A DNA stretch of 64,000 bases from contig JADHZC010000009.1 in the NCBI GenBank assembly GCA_015657545.1, forward strand, positions 48,428-112,427. The letters are read 5' to 3'. The notes under the pieces are model-generated. The model was not told the DNA's origin. It saw only the letters and a program-made list of their open reading frames with translations, and ran no database searches. The DNA comes from Rickettsia sp. (GTDB lineage: Bacteria; Pseudomonadota; Alphaproteobacteria; Rickettsiales; Rickettsiaceae). Shown piece after piece: positions 44,074-54,429 of the stretch (positions are counted from its first letter, which is position 1; every line of letters starts with the position of its first letter). The translations under genes were made by a program, and so were the position numbers.

Positions 44074-45972
44074 TTAATGTAATTTTCCAAAACTAAAACT
44101 ATTACCTAAAAATTCTGAAATTTTTTGTAACATCATAAGAAAAATAATATTAAGAAAAAGAATCTGAAAAAAATTTGTTATCAAGTTAGCCTTAACAATT
44201 AAAGCACTCCAGTTCCAGAATAAAAATCCAAAATTTTTCCAATGATGTCCATAAAAATACTCTTGTACTTGATACCACATAGAATTTTTACATACATTAC
44301 TCCTAGAGCTGATAGTAAATGTGCTAAAAGTTTGATTTTTTTGAGAATCTACATTTAAGATGTAATTAGATTTTTGAAATTCGCATTCTGGTTGTAAAAA
44401 AGCATCGTAAAGAGATAGTATAATAGAAACAAATCCTACTAATACTATAGGCAAAAGAATACATGAAAAAATAAGTTTACAACTTTCAAGAAAAATATAT
44501 TCCGTATTTTTAAAAAGAAAGAATATAACAAGTATAGGGCTAAGATAGCCTACTAAAAATAATACTAAAGTAGATATTAGATAAATAGCTATAAAAAAGA
44601 ATAAATAAGATAAAATTACATAAATAAGAAATAACAAAATAAAAACTATATGTATCTGAAGATTAGGTATCAATAACATATATCCAAGAACAGTAAAAAG
44701 ATTAAGATTACCTAAATCAGATAATGAGTCTGGAGAATATTGATTATCAATAACACTCATCCCTATAGCTTGTGAGCTATTTACCGTTCCAAGATGATTA
44801 ATCGTAATATTCTCAACATTTTCTAGCTTTGTTTTTACATCTTTAAATTTTCCGATAACAGAGTTTGATCCCAAATAATATAACATTCTACATTCAAAAG
44901 AGTCCCACATATGAAATCTGCTATCCGAATATTTTTTAATATCAAACTTACATAAATGTATATCGTCTTGGTTTGTAGAATTCTTAGACAAAAAAACATT
45001 AAAAACCATAACAGATATTTTATCTATTATTTCAAAAGATATAGGTAAAATAAATTGTTCTACAGCGTTTACTTTAGAGGGATTTTCAGAAGAAGAATCT
45101 GAAATTTTAAACCCAATAGATAAATAAAGAACAAATATAATTTTGATAGCAGCTACGATAGCTTTTCTAGTGTCCCATTCTTCTTGACTTTGAGAATCTT
45201 GGTTACTTAACCCTCCTAAAATTTGAAATCCTATAACAATAACATATAGTATAATAACAGCAGTAACGGCTCTCTCTATTTTTGATCTAAAGTTCCAGAC
45301 ATTATTTATAAGGACTGAATTATTATCAGCTGTTGTAGAACATTCATTTTCTTTTAAAAATTGATTGTAAATACCATCTCTGATACATAAAATATTAGCT
45401 CCTAAAATTCCAGATAAAATCTGACTATCGGATAAGGATTTAAAAATACAATCTTTTGTTGAGTGAAAATTTTTTGCTCCACACTTGGGTGGCTCAGGTA
45501 CTCTTGCTTTTGTTTCAATAGTTCTAGAAACTAATTTTAAATCTCCATCTACAGTTGCGATAGCTAAAGATATTTTTTTTTGAAAATCATTACTATTTTC
45601 TTCTTTTATATATTTTATTTCTAAATCATTAAATAAAGGGTCTAAATTTACAATACTAGATAAAGACTTGGATTGTGATGTATTAGATGATAAAAACCAT
45701 TTTTCTGTTTCCTCATAGCATTTACTAGAATCATTCAAGTCCAATATACAAAAATGAAAAATTTCACTTTGATTACATTCGTTTGGATCATCAGCAAATA
45801 TCTGAATACGATTAAAAAAATTTTGATATCTAATATCTGTTGTTTCTTCTGGGAGAGGTTTTGTACAAAGGTATTTTTGTTCGAGAATATTTGCAAAAAT
45901 CATTTGATAATTAAAAAATGAAAAAACAAATATGATATATAGAAATTGTAAAAAATTTTTAAAAAAACACAT
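44074..45972 (-). CDS. VirB6/TrbL-family type IV secretion protein, copy 1
   Basis: The 632-residue protein is the shortest of the four and the first of the operon. It has a cleavable-looking signal peptide (residues ~1-27) and a Cys-containing exported domain. A VirB6 membrane domain starts near residue 237 (RAVTAVIILYVIVIGFQILG) with later segments such as LVLFLVGYLSPILVIFFLFK. It precedes copy 2 by 29 bp. In Rickettsia the rvhB6 genes follow rvhB3 and rvhB4; here lysC lies upstream instead. Confidence 0.82.
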   Translation of the reverse strand: MCFFKNFLQFLYIIFVFSFFNYQMIFANILEQKYLCTKPLPEETTDIRYQNFFNRIQIFADDPNECNQSEIFHFCILDLNDSSKCYEETEKWFLSSNTSQSKSLSSIVNLDPLFNDLEIKYIKEENSNDFQKKISLAIATVDGDLKLVSRTIETKARVPEPPKCGAKNFHSTKDCIFKSLSDSQILSGILGANILCIRDGIYNQFLKENECSTTADNNSVLINNVWNFRSKIERAVTAVIILYVIVIGFQILGGLSNQDSQSQEEWDTRKAIVAAIKIIFVLYLSIGFKISDSSSENPSKVNAVEQFILPISFEIIDKISVMVFNVFLSKNSTNQDDIHLCKFDIKKYSDSRFHMWDSFECRMLYYLGSNSVIGKFKDVKTKLENVENITINHLGTVNSSQAIGMSVIDNQYSPDSLSDLGNLNLFTVLGYMLLIPNLQIHIVFILLFLIYVILSYLFFFIAIYLISTLVLFLVGYLSPILVIFFLFKNTEYIFLESCKLIFSCILLPIVLVGFVSIILSLYDAFLQPECEFQKSNYILNVDSQKNQTFSTFTISSRSNVCKNSMWYQVQEYFYGHHWKNFGFLFWNWSALIVKANLITNFFQILFLNIIFLMMLQKISEFLGNSFSFGKLH

Positions 45973-46100
45973 AATTTAATTTCATGCTAAAAATAGTGGA
46001 CGCTATTATAGATCCTTTATACTACATGAAATTTTATAAAAACTAGAAAGAAGTGCTAAGTAAGATATATTATAATATTTTTTGTAGTAGCTTCACAACA

Positions 46101-47297
46101 TTATTCTACAAAAGATTGATGCAATAATTTGCTAGCTTTTTCAACCAACTGATCATTTAAAAAAATTGATAATTTTAAATCACTAATTTCTGCTCTATAG
46201 ATAGAAATCTCATGCTTATCTAATAAATGAAAAACTTTAAAATAAAGAGTTGAATCTTGTTTTAAACAAGAACCAACAATAGAAAGTTTTGCAATGGAAG
46301 AGTCTAAAGTAAAAACAGAAATTTTTTTTTCATTCTTTAAGAATAAAAGCAAATCATTAATAACTTCTAATTGTTGTAAATTAACAAATAAAATCCAATT
46401 TTGAGATGAAACATTATATGTATAATTGATAAAAATATTATTATCAGAAAAAATTTGAAACAAATAGTTAGCATCATTTGTAAAAAGATTTATTTTGAGT
46501 ATATTTTTATCATATGTAATAGCTTTTATAGAAAATGCTTCCATGTTATTTTTAAATTTAGAAATTAAAGTTTTGAAATTTTGAGGACAGTTATAATTAA
46601 AAATTTTCAAATCAATGTTATAATTCATAGCAATTAAAACAGCTCTAGTATGTAAGATTTTTGCTCCATCCTCTGCCAAAGCAAGCATTGATATATAATC
46701 TAGACGATGTAAATTTTTAACATATTTTACCAATCTTGGATCAGCACTCAATACTCCGTCAACATCTTTATAAAAATGACAAATTTTCCCTCCTAAGGCA
46801 GCACTCAAAGCAACAGCTGTAATATCACTTCCCCCTTTACCCAACGTAGTAATTTCATTTTGATCAGAAATTCCTTGGAAACCAGGAACAATAGGAATAA
46901 TATTAGAATCCAACAAAGATAATAAAAATTGAGTTTTGATATTTTTAATTAAAGCATTTCCATGATTATTGTTTGTTAAAATTGGAATACGCCAACAAGG
47001 AACAACATGAGTTTTATAGCCCAAATTTTTTAATTCTAAAGATAGCAAAGATGCAGAAATTATCTCACCAGTGCTAAGCAAAAGGTCATATTCTCTACCT
47101 AAATTTTTTGTATAAGAATTTGAAATAGATTGAAATTTCTGGATTAAAGAATTAGTTACTCCACGCATAGCAGAGACTACAGCAAGAATTTGATATTGAG
47201 ATTCAAAAGAATTCGCAATAATTTTAGCAACATTTTTAATAGCTTTAATGTCTGAAACCGCAGCTCCTCCAAATTTTTGAACTAAAATCCTATTCAT
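46101..47297 (-). CDS. lysC: Aspartate kinase
   Basis: Aspartokinase phosphorylates aspartate, the first step towards lysine, diaminopimelate, threonine and methionine. The N-terminal kinase motif QKFGGAAVSD, the GKGGSDITAVALSAALGG block and YKDVDGVLSADPR are clear, and two C-terminal ACT regulatory regions follow. The frame is open from a TTG at 47306, but I choose ATG 47297 (MNRILVQKFGG), which matches the usual start. With this choice it overlaps the upstream pentapeptide-repeat gene by 8 bp. The length of ~398 residues is normal for the monofunctional enzyme. Confidence 0.93.
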   Translation of the reverse strand: MNRILVQKFGGAAVSDIKAIKNVAKIIANSFESQYQILAVVSAMRGVTNSLIQKFQSISNSYTKNLGREYDLLLSTGEIISASLLSLELKNLGYKTHVVPCWRIPILTNNNHGNALIKNIKTQFLLSLLDSNIIPIVPGFQGISDQNEITTLGKGGSDITAVALSAALGGKICHFYKDVDGVLSADPRLVKYVKNLHRLDYISMLALAEDGAKILHTRAVLIAMNYNIDLKIFNYNCPQNFKTLISKFKNNMEAFSIKAITYDKNILKINLFTNDANYLFQIFSDNNIFINYTYNVSSQNWILFVNLQQLEVINDLLLFLKNEKKISVFTLDSSIAKLSIVGSCLKQDSTLYFKVFHLLDKHEISIYRAEISDLKLSIFLNDQLVEKASKLLHQSFVE

Positions 47298-48948
47298 ATT
47301 TTTCAATATATGTAGAATTTTGTTTATTTTGTAGTAAGAAGTTCACTTTATGCAAATCAACATTACTAAAGTCTGTCAATAAGAAGATATTATAATGGAC
47401 ATTATCGTAATCAATGTCAGAATTTGATATTTTTACAAGAAAAAAATTACTAAAAACCATTTCAGAATTATAAAAAACAGAAGAGATAATATTAGAAGAA
47501 AAAAAATTGCTATATCTAATACTAGTATTTTCAAAATTACATTCTTCAATTGTTTTTTTACTAAAATCCAAGAAATCCAGGTTAAATTCTTTCAAGTCTT
47601 TTTTACTTAAAATATCTTGAGTATTAGAGGCTATTTGATCAAAAATATTTTCCTGGTCCATTGTATTTATAACTATATTAGAGCTAAAAGAAGATTCTTT
47701 TATTTCAGTATTACTAATATTTAAAGAATTAATTTGAGATTTCAGAATTTCTGATTCTGATATAATTAATTCCTGCCAATCAGAATTAAAAAATGCAGTT
47801 GAAAAAAAACGTGACTTTAAAAATTGAGAAAAACCTAAATTAGTATTTAGAAAACTTGTACCTGTAAAATCTATATTTTGAAATTGGCTGTATTGAATGA
47901 AAGAATTTTGAAAAAAGGATTTAGAAAAATTAGTATCAAAATATTTGTTAGATAATAAATTAGAATGGATAAAATATGTATTAAAAATTTTTGATTGTTT
48001 AATGAAATTAGATTTTAAATTTGAAGAAAAAATTTCTGAATCTATAAAGCTAGAATTTGTCATTTGTAGTGATTCTAAAGAAGAATCGTAGAAAAAATCT
48101 TTTACAAAATTGCTGTCCGTAATGTCAGAGTTAACTAATTTAAGAGAATAAAAACGAGAGAAATGAAATTTACTACCTAAAATGTTGGTTTCCAAAAAAT
48201 TAACATGATCTAAGTAACATCTGAAAAATTCTGAATTTTCTATAGCATTTTTTTTAAAAAAATTATTTTTAAAAAAACTATAAGAAAAAACATTGCCTAT
48301 AATTTTAGTATTTTTTTGAAAATCATTATTCTCAAAAGATGAAGAAAGGAATTTTGAAGAATTTATTAATTGTTGATCAAAAAAAATTTTATAAAATTTA
48401 GTAAATTCAAAATAAGATTTTTCGATACAAGATTTAAGAAATTGATTATCTTGAAAAAGATTATTAAAAGAATATAAAGAATCAAAATACACATCAAAAA
48501 TTTTGTTTGTTATAAAAGTAGAATTTTCAAAATTACACTGAAAAAAAAAAGAATTAGATATCTTAGAAAATTCTATTTTTAAACTAGAAGCTTTTGTATT
48601 AGTAAAATTGACCTGATAAAATTCAACATTAGAAAATAAAACATTATTTAAATTTAAATTTTCAAATTTGCTATTATGAATTTGGACATTAGAAAAAACA
48701 GCATTAGAAAGATCAATGCCAGAAAAATCAATATTATGTAATTCAATATTAGACAATCTCAGACCTTGCAAATCATCTCCAAATTTAGACTTGAGATTAA
48801 TGTATTTTTCTTTAGTATTATGAGAATTTTGTAAAAATTTTTCAATCTTTTGATTTTGAAAATTAGTTATAATGCCTAAAACCTCACAATCAAAAAAAGA
48901 TATAATCAAAAAAAATTGTGATAAAAATCTTCTTAAATAAAGCATCAT
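47290..48948 (-). CDS. Secreted pentapeptide-repeat protein
   Basis: The 552-residue protein starts with a basic-hydrophobic signal peptide (RRFLSQFFLIISFFDCEVLG). From about residue 55 to the C-terminus it is made of pentapeptide-like repeats with Phe or Leu at the central position, for example LSNAVFSNVQIHNSKFENLN. Such repeats fold as a right-handed quadrilateral beta-helix. Secreted or surface versions are known, but function cannot be predicted from the fold. It lies between ctpA (12 bp) and lysC (overlap), so all three are probably co-transcribed. Phe-rich centres and a high Asn/Ser content are unusual compared with the common A(D/N)LXX type. Confidence 0.8.
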   Translation of the reverse strand: MMLYLRRFLSQFFLIISFFDCEVLGIITNFQNQKIEKFLQNSHNTKEKYINLKSKFGDDLQGLRLSNIELHNIDFSGIDLSNAVFSNVQIHNSKFENLNLNNVLFSNVEFYQVNFTNTKASSLKIEFSKISNSFFFQCNFENSTFITNKIFDVYFDSLYSFNNLFQDNQFLKSCIEKSYFEFTKFYKIFFDQQLINSSKFLSSSFENNDFQKNTKIIGNVFSYSFFKNNFFKKNAIENSEFFRCYLDHVNFLETNILGSKFHFSRFYSLKLVNSDITDSNFVKDFFYDSSLESLQMTNSSFIDSEIFSSNLKSNFIKQSKIFNTYFIHSNLLSNKYFDTNFSKSFFQNSFIQYSQFQNIDFTGTSFLNTNLGFSQFLKSRFFSTAFFNSDWQELIISESEILKSQINSLNISNTEIKESSFSSNIVINTMDQENIFDQIASNTQDILSKKDLKEFNLDFLDFSKKTIEECNFENTSIRYSNFFSSNIISSVFYNSEMVFSNFFLVKISNSDIDYDNVHYNIFLLTDFSNVDLHKVNFLLQNKQNSTYIEKYE

Positions 48949-48960
48949 AACAATAATTTA

Positions 48961-50247
48961 CTAATTTTTCCCTAAAAACAAAATACTCAATATCATGTCT
49001 AAGGCTTTGTTATACTGGTAATCTATTTTATGTGTAAAATTAGGAAAATCATCAACAATATCTTTTACATTTTCTTTATTCGGAAATGATAAATGAGCAA
49101 CTCTATCATCATCTTTTTGTATTTTGTTATTCTCAACAAATATATCTGGTTCTATTCCATGTCCATCTATAGATTTCCCGTTAGGAGTATAATAAAGAGA
49201 GGTAGTAATTTTAATGGCAGAATTTTGATTTACATTAAGTAACTTTTGAACAGTTGCCTTACCAAAAGAAGTAGTTCCAATTATTAGCGCTCTTTTATTA
49301 TCTTGAAGTGCAGCAGCTATAATCTCAGAAGCAGAAGCAGAAGCAGAATTAATTAATATTATAATTGGAATATTAGGAAATTTTTCAGATTTTTCATCTA
49401 CTTTATAAATTTTTTCTTCATATCTACTCTTAATTTTTACAATAATGCCTTTTGTTAAAAAAAATTCAGAAATAGCTACAGCTTGTTCTAGTAATCCTCC
49501 TGGATTATCTCTAAGGTCTAAAATTAAAGCTAACATTTTTTTTTTTTGAGATTTTAACTTATTTTCTTGCTCTTTAATAAATTTTTTTACTTCTAAAAAA
49601 GTTTTTTTATTAAAATGTGAAATTTTCAAATAAGAAATACCTCCATTTTTAGTATATTCAATTTTACCATTCACAGTTAATTCTTTTTCTAATTCTTTTT
49701 TTAACTCTAGTTTGACTAAATTATTTTTTTTCTTTTTAACAAGTAAAGAAATTTTTGTACCAACCCCTCCCTTTTGAAGTTCTTTTGTAATATCTAAAGT
49801 ATTAACAAAATTTTCTATATTTTTATCATTAATTGCAACAATGATATCCCCTATTTCTAACATAGCTTGAGCTGCTAAGGAATTTTCTAAAATTGATATA
49901 ATTTTAAGAGCATTTATTTTTGAAGAATTAGGTAAAGTTTCATAAGAAAATTCAATGCCTATTCTGCTTCTATTCCCCTCTTGTAAGGATATAAATTTTT
50001 CTATTTGATTTTCACTAGAATAATATTGAGCAAATGGATCCAAAGATTGTAAAAGAGTTTCAACAGTTCTATTAAGCATTGCGTCATAATCTATATCTTT
50101 AATATAATTAAGATCTATCACTTCTACTATTTCTCTAATTTTATCACAAAAAATGTCTTTTTTACTGGAAGCAAGTAAGTAAGGGCTATTAATCAAAATA
50201 AGTGATTCAATAAAAATTATGAGAAAAATTTTTGTTAAAGGATTCAT
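48961..50247 (-). CDS. ctpA: Carboxyl-terminal processing protease (S41)
   Basis: CtpA-type proteases act in the periplasm and trim the C-termini of exported proteins. The 428-residue protein has a signal peptide or anchor (residues ~5-25), a PDZ domain (around residues 95-185, with IGDIIVAINDKNIENF) and the S41 catalytic domain. The nucleophile Ser lies in SASASASEI, and the general-base Lys in TSFGKATVQKLL. The conserved DLRDNPGGLL is present. It heads the ctpA-pentapeptide-lysC gene group. Confidence 0.93.
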   Translation of the reverse strand: MNPLTKIFLIIFIESLILINSPYLLASSKKDIFCDKIREIVEVIDLNYIKDIDYDAMLNRTVETLLQSLDPFAQYYSSENQIEKFISLQEGNRSRIGIEFSYETLPNSSKINALKIISILENSLAAQAMLEIGDIIVAINDKNIENFVNTLDITKELQKGGVGTKISLLVKKKKNNLVKLELKKELEKELTVNGKIEYTKNGGISYLKISHFNKKTFLEVKKFIKEQENKLKSQKKKMLALILDLRDNPGGLLEQAVAISEFFLTKGIIVKIKSRYEEKIYKVDEKSEKFPNIPIIILINSASASASEIIAAALQDNKRALIIGTTSFGKATVQKLLNVNQNSAIKITTSLYYTPNGKSIDGHGIEPDIFVENNKIQKDDDRVAHLSFPNKENVKDIVDDFPNFTHKIDYQYNKALDMILSILFLGKN

Positions 50248-50432
50248 TAAATAATAACAATTTTGAAAATAATTAACCTTATAATATAATTCAAACTATA
50301 ATTTAGATAAACAACAAAAACACCCAGAATAAACAAATTATACAAGTTATAGCTATTTTAAGCAAGTAAAAGAAGATCCATTTCTATTTTCTATTTTCTT
50401 CTTAAAATTAAAGACAATAAAAATTTTTTGAG

Positions 50433-50460
50433 TTGAAGTTAACTGTGCATTTTATATAAT
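50433..50460 (+). promoter_or_regulatory. Sigma-70-like promoter of miaB
   Basis: TTGAAG at 50433-50438 and TATAAT at 50455-50460 are 16 bp apart. The predicted start is near 50467, giving a short leader before the miaB start at 50493. The rest of the divergent gap to ctpA shows nothing else. Confidence 0.5.
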
Positions 50461-50492
50461 CAATCTGAACTGTAAAAAATAATAAAATTAAA

Positions 50493-51818
50493 ATGAAAGT
50501 AGAAAATAAATTTTTTATAAAAACTTATGGATGCCAAATGAATATTTATGATTCCTCTAAAATGGCTGAAATACTCTTGAATATGCAATATAAAGAATCT
50601 GATAATATGCAAGACGCTAATTTAATAATTTTAAACACTTGTCATATAAGAGAAAAGGCTGCAGAAAAAATATATTCAGATTTAGGAAGAATTAGAAAAA
50701 TAGACTCTCAAAAAAATAAAATTTTAATTGTAGCTGGATGCGTAGCTCAAGCAGAGGGAGAAGCAATTTTTGAAAGAGCACCTTATGTAGATATAATAGT
50801 AGGTCCACAATCCTATCATGATTTAGAAAATTTATTAAACAAAATTAAAAACGAAAAAGTCAAGAACATAATGTCACTAGATTTTACAGATGAAGAAAAA
50901 TTTGATAAATTGCCTAATATTATTTCTAAAAAACAAATAAGTTCTTTTGTCTCTGTACAGGAGGGATGTGATAAATTTTGTCATTTTTGTGTTGTTCCTT
51001 ATACTAGAGGCCCTGAATTTTCAAGAAAAGTAGAGGAAGTATTCAGAGAATCTTTAAGTTTAGTTTCAAATGGTTCTAAGGAAATATACTTGGTAGGTCA
51101 AAATGTTAATGCTTATCATGGTTTATCTAGCGATGAAGATGAATTTAGCTTAGCTAAATTGATTGAACATATTTCAAAAATCAAATCTTTAAAAAGAATC
51201 CGATATACAACTTCTCACCCTATAGATCTTACAGAAGATTTAATAAAATTACATGGTAGTAATAGTAAATTGATGCCAATGTTACATCTTCCGGTACAAT
51301 CTGGCTCTAATAAGATATTAAAAAAAATGAACAGAAAACATAGTAGAGAAGAATATATAGAGAAGATAAGAGAACTAAAAAAATACTGCCCTCATATTGC
51401 TCTTTCATCAGATTTTATAGTGGGATTTCCAGAAGAAACAGAAGAAGATTTTAATCAAACTTTGAGTTTAGTCAGAGAAATTAATTTTGCACAATCTTAT
51501 TCTTTTAAATATAGTCCAAGACCAGGTACTCCAGCTTCATTAAAAAAACAAATACCAGAAGAAATTAAATCTAAAAGATTGAGAATCTTACAAGATATTT
51601 TGTCTCAACAAAGTTTAGAGTTCAACAATAATTTTATAGGACAAAAAATTCTAGTCCTGTTTGATAAAAAGGGTAAATTTTCAAATCAAATTTTAGGCAA
51701 GACTCCTTTTCTACAATCATTATATATAGAGCATTCAGATGAAACAATTCTAGGACAAATACTAGAAGTAAAAGTGACTGCTGCATCTTATAATAGTTTA
51801 AAGGGAGTATTAGTATAA
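50493..51818 (+). CDS. miaB: tRNA-2-methylthio-N6-dimethylallyladenosine synthase
   Basis: MiaB is a radical-SAM enzyme with two iron-sulfur clusters that methylthiolates i6A37 in tRNA. The N-terminal UPF0004 domain begins with [12 protein letters not shown] and supplies three cysteines. The radical-SAM cluster motif is [15 protein letters not shown], and a C-terminal TRAM domain follows. The 441-residue length is normal. The pbp1a gene starts 5 bp downstream. YgfZ, encoded near the left end, is known to support MiaB activity in E. coli. Confidence 0.95.
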   Translation: MKVENKFFIKTYGCQMNIYDSSKMAEILLNMQYKESDNMQDANLIILNTCHIREKAAEKIYSDLGRIRKIDSQKNKILIVAGCVAQAEGEAIFERAPYVDIIVGPQSYHDLENLLNKIKNEKVKNIMSLDFTDEEKFDKLPNIISKKQISSFVSVQEGCDKFCHFCVVPYTRGPEFSRKVEEVFRESLSLVSNGSKEIYLVGQNVNAYHGLSSDEDEFSLAKLIEHISKIKSLKRIRYTTSHPIDLTEDLIKLHGSNSKLMPMLHLPVQSGSNKILKKMNRKHSREEYIEKIRELKKYCPHIALSSDFIVGFPEETEEDFNQTLSLVREINFAQSYSFKYSPRPGTPASLKKQIPEEIKSKRLRILQDILSQQSLEFNNNFIGQKILVLFDKKGKFSNQILGKTPFLQSLYIEHSDETILGQILEVKVTAASYNSLKGVLV

Positions 51819-51822
51819 TAAA

Positions 51823-54165
51823 ATGCATAAAATACCTATAATAAGTCTGTTAAAAAGAATCTCAAAAATTTTTGGCTATGTAGTTATATTTGGCATAATT
51901 TTCGTTATTTGTGCATTATTGCTAATAAATAAAAATTTACCGGATTATGAATTTTTAAAAAAATATTCCCCTCCTCTAACTACAAAAATATATTCTATAG
52001 ATGGTAAATTAATAGATGAAATTTACAAAGAAAATAGAGTTTTTGTCAAAATACAAGACATTCCTAAAGAATTGATACAAGCCTTTATAATAGCTGAAGA
52101 TAAAAATTTTTTTATCCACAAAGGATTTGATCTTATTGGCATATTAAGAGCTTTAAAAAATAATATACTAGATAAAAAATCTGAAAAGCAAGGGGCTTCA
52201 ACAATAACGCAACAAGTAGTAAAAAATTTTTTACTAACTTCAGATAAATTATTATCAAGAAAAATAAAAGAAATAATGTTAGCCTATAAAATATCAAAAG
52301 TATTTTCTAAAAAAGAAATATTAGAATTATACTTAAATCAAATTTATTTAGGCAATGGATCTTACGGAGTACTAACAGCTGCACAAAATTATTTTAATAA
52401 AGATTTAAAAGAATTAACGTTAGATGAGGCTGCATTATTAGCTGCACTACCTAAGTCTCCTTCTAGATTAAATCCTAAAAAACATTATGATAAAGCATTA
52501 GAAAGAAGAAATTACATTTTAAGCAGAATGTATCAAGAATCTTATATCTCTGAAGAAAAATTTAAAAATCTAAAAGAGAAAAAAATCGAACTTAAAAATT
52601 TTGTTAATAAAAACAAAATAGAGGCTAAATATTATGCTGAAAAAGTTAAAAAAGAGGCAATAGAGATTTTAGGAGAAGAATTTTTATACAATTCTGGTTT
52701 AACAATAGTCACATGTCTTGATAGTAAAATACAAGAAAATTTACAAGAGGCCCTAAGAACAGGGATAGTAAATTACGATAAAAAACATTATTTTAGAGGA
52801 GCTCTCACAAAAATAGATTTAGATAATTGGCAAGAAGAATTAAAAAAAATTGTAAATAACACATTAATAGTAAAAGACGCAAAAATAGCTGTTGTACTAG
52901 AAATAAATGATGAAATTGCAAAGCTAGGATTGATAGATAATCATATTACTAATATATATCTTAATAATAGTAAATGGACTAAAAAAGATATTAAATCTTT
53001 AAAAGAAATTTTAGAAAAAGGAGATGTAATATTAGTAAAAAAACTAAATAGTCAAAGAAGTATTTTATATCAAGTGCCAGAAGTAGATGGAGCACTAATG
53101 ATTATAAATCATAAATCTGGTAAAATATTGGCATCTGAAGGAGGATATGACTTTAATAAAAGTCAATTTGATAGAGCATCTCAATCTGAAAGACAAATTG
53201 GTTCTTTAATAAAACCTTTCATATATCTAACTGCATTGGAGAATGGAATATTACCGAATGAAATTTTTTATGACGAATATACAGAAATTTATCAAGGAGA
53301 AAATTCAGAAGCATGGATACCAAAAAATCATGATGGTAAATTTTTAGGTCCTATAACTTTAAGAAAAGCATTAGAAAAATCTAGAAATACAGTTACAGTG
53401 AGAATAACACAAACAATTGGTCAAAAAAAAATTTTCCAAAATTTAAAAAAACTAGGAATTACTAATCAAGAAATAAAAATAGATTCTTTATCACTTGGAG
53501 CTATAAATAGTAGCCTAGAAAAAATAACAACAGCATATGGAGTAATAGGAAATAATGGAAAAAAATTAATACCTCAATATATTGAATATATAAAAGAAAA
53601 AGATGGAAATATAATTTTTAAACGAGATTCTGCTGAATGCATAAATTGCAGTTTTAGCAAAATAGAAAATAATATTAAAATTCCTAATATATTAAAAAAA
53701 TCTTCAGAAGAATTAATAGATAAAGCAAGCAATTATCAAATTTTATCAATATTAGATGGAGCAGTAAAGAGAGGTACAGTTAGTGGATTTAAATCTTTAA
53801 AATTAAAAAATTTAGCTGGTAAAACGGGTACAACAAATAATGGAACAGATACCTGGACGATAGCAATTACTCCAGAATTAACTATAGGATGTTTTGTAGG
53901 GTTTGATAACACAAAAACATTAGGAGAAAGAAGCTTTGGATCTAATACTACTTTACCAATCATTCATCATTTATTGGTGAATCTAATACAAAAAAATCTT
54001 ATTAGAACGGATTTAGAATTCAAAATTCCTAAAGATATAAATCTTGTTGCTATAGATTATGATACTGGTAAAACAATCAAAGATTCTACAAATTCTCAAT
54101 CTCAAAAAGTAATTTACGAAGCTTTTAAAATAGAAAATTTTGAATCAAGTGAAAATTTTGGATGA
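51823..54165 (+). CDS. mrcA: Class A penicillin-binding protein 1A (transglycosylase/transpeptidase)
   Basis: This bifunctional enzyme polymerises and cross-links peptidoglycan. It has one N-terminal membrane anchor (residues ~17-38) and a GT51 transglycosylase domain with EDKNFFIHKGFD and GASTITQQVVKNFL. Next come an OB-like insert and a transpeptidase domain with the SxxK in QIGSLIKPF, SRN in EKSRNTVTV and the third motif KTGTTNNGTDTW. The length of 780 residues is typical of PBP1a. Its 3' end overlaps the convergent HU/IHF-like gene by 21 bp. Confidence 0.95.
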   Translation: MHKIPIISLLKRISKIFGYVVIFGIIFVICALLLINKNLPDYEFLKKYSPPLTTKIYSIDGKLIDEIYKENRVFVKIQDIPKELIQAFIIAEDKNFFIHKGFDLIGILRALKNNILDKKSEKQGASTITQQVVKNFLLTSDKLLSRKIKEIMLAYKISKVFSKKEILELYLNQIYLGNGSYGVLTAAQNYFNKDLKELTLDEAALLAALPKSPSRLNPKKHYDKALERRNYILSRMYQESYISEEKFKNLKEKKIELKNFVNKNKIEAKYYAEKVKKEAIEILGEEFLYNSGLTIVTCLDSKIQENLQEALRTGIVNYDKKHYFRGALTKIDLDNWQEELKKIVNNTLIVKDAKIAVVLEINDEIAKLGLIDNHITNIYLNNSKWTKKDIKSLKEILEKGDVILVKKLNSQRSILYQVPEVDGALMIINHKSGKILASEGGYDFNKSQFDRASQSERQIGSLIKPFIYLTALENGILPNEIFYDEYTEIYQGENSEAWIPKNHDGKFLGPITLRKALEKSRNTVTVRITQTIGQKKIFQNLKKLGITNQEIKIDSLSLGAINSSLEKITTAYGVIGNNGKKLIPQYIEYIKEKDGNIIFKRDSAECINCSFSKIENNIKIPNILKKSSEELIDKASNYQILSILDGAVKRGTVSGFKSLKLKNLAGKTGTTNNGTDTWTIAITPELTIGCFVGFDNTKTLGERSFGSNTTLPIIHHLLVNLIQKNLIRTDLEFKIPKDINLVAIDYDTGKTIKDSTNSQSQKVIYEAFKIENFESSENFG

Positions 54166-54429
54166 CATTTTAAAATGTAAAAATCTGTATTTTTCATTTT
54201 TAAGAGGAAATTTTCTGACTCTTGTAGAGAAAACACCAAATTTTCTTACTTCAATTTTTTTATTTTGATATAAAGAAGTTAATAAAAATTTTTTAAGATG
54301 TAGTACCAAAAATTCAATATCTGCTCTATGAAAATTTTTCATTTGATTAGATAATTTTGTAATGAGAGCTTTTTCATCTTCACTGTATAATTTTTTCTCG
54401 ATATTTAATAAATCATGATTTTTATTCAT
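54145..54429 (-). CDS. Divergent HU/IHF-family DNA-binding protein
   Basis: The 94-residue protein resembles the HU/IHF family: a helical dimerisation half (ALITKLSNQMKNFHRADIEF) and a strand with KIEVRKFGVFSTRVRKF, matching the 'R.EIRGFG.F..R.R' motif of IHF-beta. The Arg-containing arm is followed by a shortened, unusual C-terminus. It would bind and bend DNA. It is co-directional with smpB, overlapping it by 8 bp, and is convergent with mrcA. The length is normal for the family. Confidence 0.7.
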   Translation of the reverse strand: MNKNHDLLNIEKKLYSEDEKALITKLSNQMKNFHRADIEFLVLHLKKFLLTSLYQNKKIEVRKFGVFSTRVRKFPLKNEKYRFLHFKMSSKIFT

